64,000 nucleotides of DNA from CAXWPM01 sp965206125 (GTDB taxonomy: Bacteria; Acidobacteriota; Terriglobia; 20CM-2-55-15), in assembly GCA_965206125.1 (NCBI GenBank), contig CBDBIN010000046.1, positions 682,001 to 746,000 on the forward strand. The letters run 5' to 3'. The notes below the pieces were generated by a model, which had not been told where the DNA came from, searched no databases, and saw only the letters and a list, made by a program, of their open reading frames with translations. The translations under genes and the position numbers were made by a program. This document shows positions 61,113 through 64,000 of this stretch, piece after piece (the first letter of the stretch is position 1; the number at the start of each line of letters is the position of its first letter).

Positions 61113-61536
61113 ATTGCCTCCAAGGTGCGGGTATCATCCCGACGCCCCTTCGTCCTGATTCGGGTCCGGTAGCGCCTCGGCCGGTCCGTGGGGAGCACGG
61201 CGAACCCCCGAGGTGCGACGCGACAAGTGGAAGACCGGAAAGAATGCGGGTGCGACCGAGTCGGTCCGGGCCACGATCATGGGCACGGTGGTCCGACACG
61301 TCACTTCTACCGGAATGGTCGCTCAGGTAACCGACGTTTATATCACGAACGGTAGGGGCTGCGGAATACGCGAGGGAGGGCCGACCATCGCAAATTCTCT
61401 GTCTTAGGATCCACATTGGACACTGGTCATTGCAAACGGATCATTTGTCACTTGGTCATGCGATGGCCCGTTCGGCCGGCTTGCTGACAATGTGAGATCG
61501 ATCACTTTCCAATGAACAAGTGTCGAATAGAGAGGG
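61113..61536. repeat. 424-bp gap with an imperfect inverted repeat (61414-61530)
   Basis: No gene is supported. The right part holds an inverted repeat: CATTGGACACTGGTCATTG (from 61414) against TTCCAATGAACAAGTGTCGAAT (to about 61530), separated by a GC-rich core GGCCCGTTCGGCCGGC. The unit CATTGGACACT also occurs at 11540-11550. The left part (to about 61400) is GC-rich with no recognisable feature. Confidence 0.45.
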
Positions 61537-62079
61537 TTACAGGGCTGGGTCGATCATGGTCCAGGGCGTGTCGCAATCGCCGCAATGGTACCGATGGCCA
61601 GTCGCTTCGAAACTATCCAGGCGTACGAACGATGAAGAGCAAAAGGGGCAATAGTTAACAGCGCCCTCAGGTTCGAACTCACCTTCGATGTCCGCTCCGA
61701 GTTCTTCGACCGAAGACAAGAGAGCTTCGACAATCAGAGCCTGGCCACGTCGCCAGTCGTCCGTTGCGGGCCAGAAGACTTCCACAATTAGAGGGACCCA
61801 CCCGTGCGGCACGTGCGGAGCCTCGGCATCGGTCCCATAGTTGACGACGCAGTCCGTGCGGCAATCCGTTCCCGCGACCTTGCCGTCGAGAACACGCAGC
61901 AACTCGACAAGTTGCCAGAGCCCGGAATTACCGCGCACCTGCAGTTCGAACCAGACGCTCTCCTCGGGTTGGTGGCCCGCACAACAGCCCGTCATGTCCA
62001 TCCAGGGGATGGGTGCGAGCTTCCGCAGGAGGGGGCGAAGAATCTTGTCGGCCTGGTTGATGAGGTCCGGGTTCGACAT
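61537..62079 (-). CDS. Hypothetical protein with C-terminal zinc ribbon
   Basis: A 180-residue protein of unknown family. The N-terminal part is acidic and rich in Trp, with a Cys-Cys pair (DMTGCCAGHQPEESVW). The C-terminus has two CxxC knuckles (YCPFCSSSF and YHCGDCDTPW) about 22 residues apart, a typical zinc ribbon. The ATG lies exactly 6 nt after TATCCT (62091-62086), compatible with leaderless transcription. Downstream lie a repeat-bearing gap and the acyl-CoA dehydrogenase, probably not cotranscribed. Confidence 0.6.
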   Translation of the reverse strand: MSNPDLINQADKILRPLLRKLAPIPWMDMTGCCAGHQPEESVWFELQVRGNSGLWQLVELLRVLDGKVAGTDCRTDCVVNYGTDAEAPHVPHGWVPLIVEVFWPATDDWRRGQALIVEALLSSVEELGADIEGEFEPEGAVNYCPFCSSSFVRLDSFEATGHRYHCGDCDTPWTMIDPAL

Positions 62080-62085
62080 AACCAG

Positions 62086-62091
62086 AGGATA
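62086..62091 (-). promoter_or_regulatory. Candidate leaderless -10 box (TATCCT)
   Basis: TATCCT on the minus strand ends 6 nt before the ATG at 62079, the same spacing as for the small barrel gene at 3123 and fxsA. A TG dinucleotide sits just before it (TGCTATCCT). No -35 consensus was found. Confidence 0.4.
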
Positions 62092-62107
62092 GCACAGGTA
62101 AGAATGG

Positions 62108-62226
62108 CCCAGCCGGGTGTGGGATACACCCGCCGACTGGGTCTTGGCAGTTAGCCGCTAGCAGTTGGTTATTGGTCTCCGGAGGCATCAACCACAACCG
62201 ATGACCGACCGCCAAAAGCCAACCGC
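62108..62226. repeat. GC hairpin followed by TTGGC/GCCAA repeat, copy 3
   Basis: GGGTGT (62115-62120) pairs with ACACCC (62126-62131) over GGGAT, with outer pairing CCAG/CTGG. It is followed by the TTGGCAGTTAGC (62144-62155) and CCAAAAGCCAAC (62212-62223) arms of the repeat also seen at 53823-53939. The element lies between the end of thiL and the promoter of the zinc-ribbon gene. Confidence 0.6.
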
Positions 62227-62235
62227 ACAGGCCGA

Positions 62236-63159
62236 TCACTTCCGGTTTTCGAAGTGTCGCCAGCCTTGAGGCTCGAGCACTTGCTCGCTCGAACCCGAGA
62301 CGATCAGAATGCGTCCCCGTGGATCCGGTTTGATGATCTCTCCGATTCGAGTGATGGGAATCCCTTCGAACTCTCCGGGCAAATCAGCGGCGGTCACGAT
62401 GAGTTCGAAGTCCTCTCCTCCATGGAGAGCCGTTGTCGGGTCAACCTCCGGAGCCACGGGAACCGCCTCTTGGTCGATCCGGGCAGACGTTCCCGACGCT
62501 TCCAGGATATGCGCCAGGTCGGTGGAGAGACCGTCGCTGACGTCGATCATCGCCGACGCTCGCGATCGGACGGATTGACCCAGACGGTGCCGCGGCTCGG
62601 GGTAGAGGTGACGGTGAACCGCGGGATGATCCCGAATGCCGCCCTCGAGGAGCTTGAGGCCGAGCATCGAAGCCCCCAAGGAACCGGTGACGAAGACCCC
62701 ATCGCCCTGCCGCGCGCCATGTCTACCGACCGCCTGGTCCCGAGGGACGTGTCCCGCCATCGCCACGTCGACGAATACTCGTTCCGCCGAGGACGAGTCG
62801 CCCCCGGCAAGTCGCACGCCGAACCGACGGCAGGCTGTGTCGACGCCGTCGAAAAACAGGTCGACCCAGGAGGGATCCAGGTCGTCTGGGACGGCCAGCG
62901 ACAGGAGGAAGTACGCGGGCTCCGCGCCCATGGCGCCAACATCGCTGACGTTAGCCGCGACGGCCTTGAACCCGACCGAGTCCGCAGGATGGAGCGATCG
63001 GCGGAAATGGGTGTTTTCGACAAGCAGGTCGGAGCATAGGACGAGGGAGACGCCTTCGGGCAGATCCACTACGGCCGCATCATCTCCCGGTCCCGCCAGA
63101 GATCTGTCTCGGCCGAACCGCCCCCGGATGCGGGCGATGAGTTCCTTCTCCGGATACAT
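62236..63159 (-). CDS. thiL: Thiamine-monophosphate kinase
   Basis: A 307-residue kinase of the PurM-like superfamily that makes thiamine diphosphate. LAGPGDDAAVVDLPEG, VENTHFRRSLHPADSVGFKA and NVSDVGAMGAEPAYFLLSL carry the Mg/ATP-binding acidic residues, and MIDVSDGLSTDLAHILEASG is typical. Its ATG overlaps the lon stop by one base (TAATG at 63161-63157), so translation is coupled. No TPP riboswitch is present. Confidence 0.93.
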   Translation of the reverse strand: MYPEKELIARIRGRFGRDRSLAGPGDDAAVVDLPEGVSLVLCSDLLVENTHFRRSLHPADSVGFKAVAANVSDVGAMGAEPAYFLLSLAVPDDLDPSWVDLFFDGVDTACRRFGVRLAGGDSSSAERVFVDVAMAGHVPRDQAVGRHGARQGDGVFVTGSLGASMLGLKLLEGGIRDHPAVHRHLYPEPRHRLGQSVRSRASAMIDVSDGLSTDLAHILEASGTSARIDQEAVPVAPEVDPTTALHGGEDFELIVTAADLPGEFEGIPITRIGEIIKPDPRGRILIVSGSSEQVLEPQGWRHFENRK

Positions 63160-64000
63160 TACCGGCGCGTCGGCTTCGCGGGCGCAAGGCGCGAGAGTCC
63201 AGCACCGGGCGGCCGGCGGCTGCTCGGGCCGGATGTTCTGTGCGTGACGTTCTTGCCGGCCCTGGGCGCTTTCTTCCTCGCAGCTGCTTTGCCGGTGCGC
63301 TTAGGCGCGGACCGTCGTCTCTTGAACGCCGTCTCGAGAACCTCGCTTACATGTTCGACGAAGAAGAACTCCATGTGGTGCGTGAGCTCGTCGTTGATGT
63401 CTTCGAGGTCACGTTCATTGAGTTTCGGCAGGATGATCTTGAGGATCCCCGCCCGCCGCGCGGCAAGAACCTTCTCCTTGATGCCACCGACAGGAAGGAC
63501 CTCTCCACGGAGTGTGATCTCCCCTGTCATGGCAATTTTTCTGTGGACTGGCCGGGCCGTGAGCATCGAAACGATGGCGGTCACCATCGTGACTCCGGCC
63601 GAGGGCCCGTCCTTGGGGATTGCGCCTTCGGGTACGTGTACGTGAACGTCCTCGGTCGCGAACGAGTCCTCGTCGATCCCGAATTCCTTCGCGTGAGCAC
63701 GCGTGTAACTCATGGCCGCTTGTGCGGACTCCCGCATCACATCCCCGAGCTGTCCGGTCAACGTGAGCGTTCCCTTGCCCTTCATCGCCGTGGCCTCGAC
63801 GAAGAGGATGTCACCACCCGCCGCCGTCCATGCCAGGCCTGTGGCGACCCCGACCTCATCTTTCTTCAATAGCTCGTCCCGAAACACTTTCGGTCGGCCC
63901 AGGTAATCGTCGATGTGCTTGGCCGCCAGTCGCCGCCTCTTGACTTGTCCCATCGCCACCCGGCGCGCAACCTTGCGGCAGACTCCCGCGATCTCCCGCT
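63159..64000 (-). CDS. lon: ATP-dependent protease Lon, C-terminal part (runs off the window)
   Basis: About 280 residues of the C-terminal part are visible, in frame to the window edge (REIAGVCRKVARRVAMG). The end of the AAA+ alpha domain leads into the protease domain with catalytic Ser in PEGAIPKDGPSAGVTM and Lys in LPVGGIKEKVLAARRAG. The chain ends with a long basic Ala/Lys/Arg tail of about 60 residues (RRRSAPKRTGKAAARKKAPR), longer than in typical Lon and perhaps DNA-binding. Its 5' end is beyond position 64000. Confidence 0.95.
   Translation of the reverse strand, partial: REIAGVCRKVARRVAMGQVKRRRLAAKHIDDYLGRPKVFRDELLKKDEVGVATGLAWTAAGGDILFVEATAMKGKGTLTLTGQLGDVMRESAQAAMSYTRAHAKEFGIDEDSFATEDVHVHVPEGAIPKDGPSAGVTMVTAIVSMLTARPVHRKIAMTGEITLRGEVLPVGGIKEKVLAARRAGILKIILPKLNERDLEDINDELTHHMEFFFVEHVSEVLETAFKRRRSAPKRTGKAAARKKAPRAGKNVTHRTSGPSSRRPPGAGLSRLAPAKPTRR

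Noticed and set aside
61090..61416. Open frames on both strands in the gap upstream of the acyl-CoA dehydrogenase
   Set aside because: No ribosome-binding site, no family pattern, and composition like non-coding GC-rich DNA.
62080..62235. TPP riboswitch associated with thiL
   Set aside because: The gap lies after thiL, not before it, and has no THI-box sequence.
1..64000. CRISPR array, prophage, toxin-antitoxin or defence island
   Set aside because: No regularly spaced direct repeats, phage structural genes, Cas proteins or recognisable defence families were seen. The only mobile element is the IS30 copy.

Overview
The window reads as chromosomal DNA of a GC-rich, Gram-negative, didermic bacterium, most likely an Acidobacteriota member (inference). 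The pointers are an ADOP-type duplicated orphan permease (19857-22364), an Oar-like TonB-dependent receptor (14076-16692), many exported beta-barrel and cytochrome proteins, the long cyanobacterial/plant-type IspH, and a YpdA-type reductase. No rRNA, tRNA, CRISPR array or phage module was found.

Layout. 160-4869: envelope proteins (a DUF3810-type membrane zincin-like protein, a TPR plus outer-membrane barrel protein, a small barrel, an exported M28 peptidase). 4993-11523: a TetR-controlled tripartite RND efflux operon whose outer-membrane factor carries a one-base frameshift. 11634-14033: exported lectin-like, phosphatase-like and helix-hairpin-helix proteins. 14076-16692: a TonB-dependent receptor broken by two one-base losses. 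17015-19776: a cytochrome c/outer-membrane barrel fusion followed at once by an exported pentaheme cytochrome c, a possible electron-transfer module. 19857-22364: a permease with an internal amber stop. 22560-24813: cytochrome c, exonuclease III, GNAT acetyltransferase. 24810-28876: a tightly overlapped biotin operon (bioB-bioF-bioD-bioA-GNAT). 28975-35161: a TerC protein, a secreted esterase, the remnant of an S9 peptidase, a metallophosphatase, a zinc alcohol dehydrogenase and a TipA-like MerR regulator with a textbook 19-bp-spacer promoter. 35398-41209: a FHA-GAF-sigma54 activator, a Glu/Leu-type dehydrogenase and a PAS hybrid histidine kinase. 41485-48053: an accessory glycan locus with a capsule-type transferase, an OafA-like acyltransferase split by an IS30-family element, and a frameshifted phytanoyl-CoA-dioxygenase-like protein. 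48043-64000: housekeeping genes (comM, fxsA, a NUDIX-fold protein, fabH, ispH plus an overlapping ferredoxin, ypdA, dapF, a PfkB kinase, a CPBP protease, mtnP, mce, meaB, acyl-CoA dehydrogenase, thiL and the 3' part of lon).

How they work together. The efflux genes form one transcription unit with a likely TetR operator at 4936-4960. The bio genes are joined by ATGA/GTGA overlaps. mce, meaB and the acyl-CoA dehydrogenase fit fatty-acid and propionyl-CoA oxidation via methylmalonyl-CoA. IspH and the ferredoxin overlap by 47 nt, which suggests a dedicated electron donor.

Two themes stand out. First, several genes are disrupted: four single-base losses, one amber codon, one IS insertion and one decayed fragment. 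Second, gaps between genes hold several families of imperfect inverted repeats, and at least two divergent gene pairs share a symmetric -10 element placed for leaderless transcription. The strongest candidates for something new are the cytochrome-barrel/pentaheme pair, the ispH-ferredoxin overlap and the nested inverted repeat at the end of fabH.
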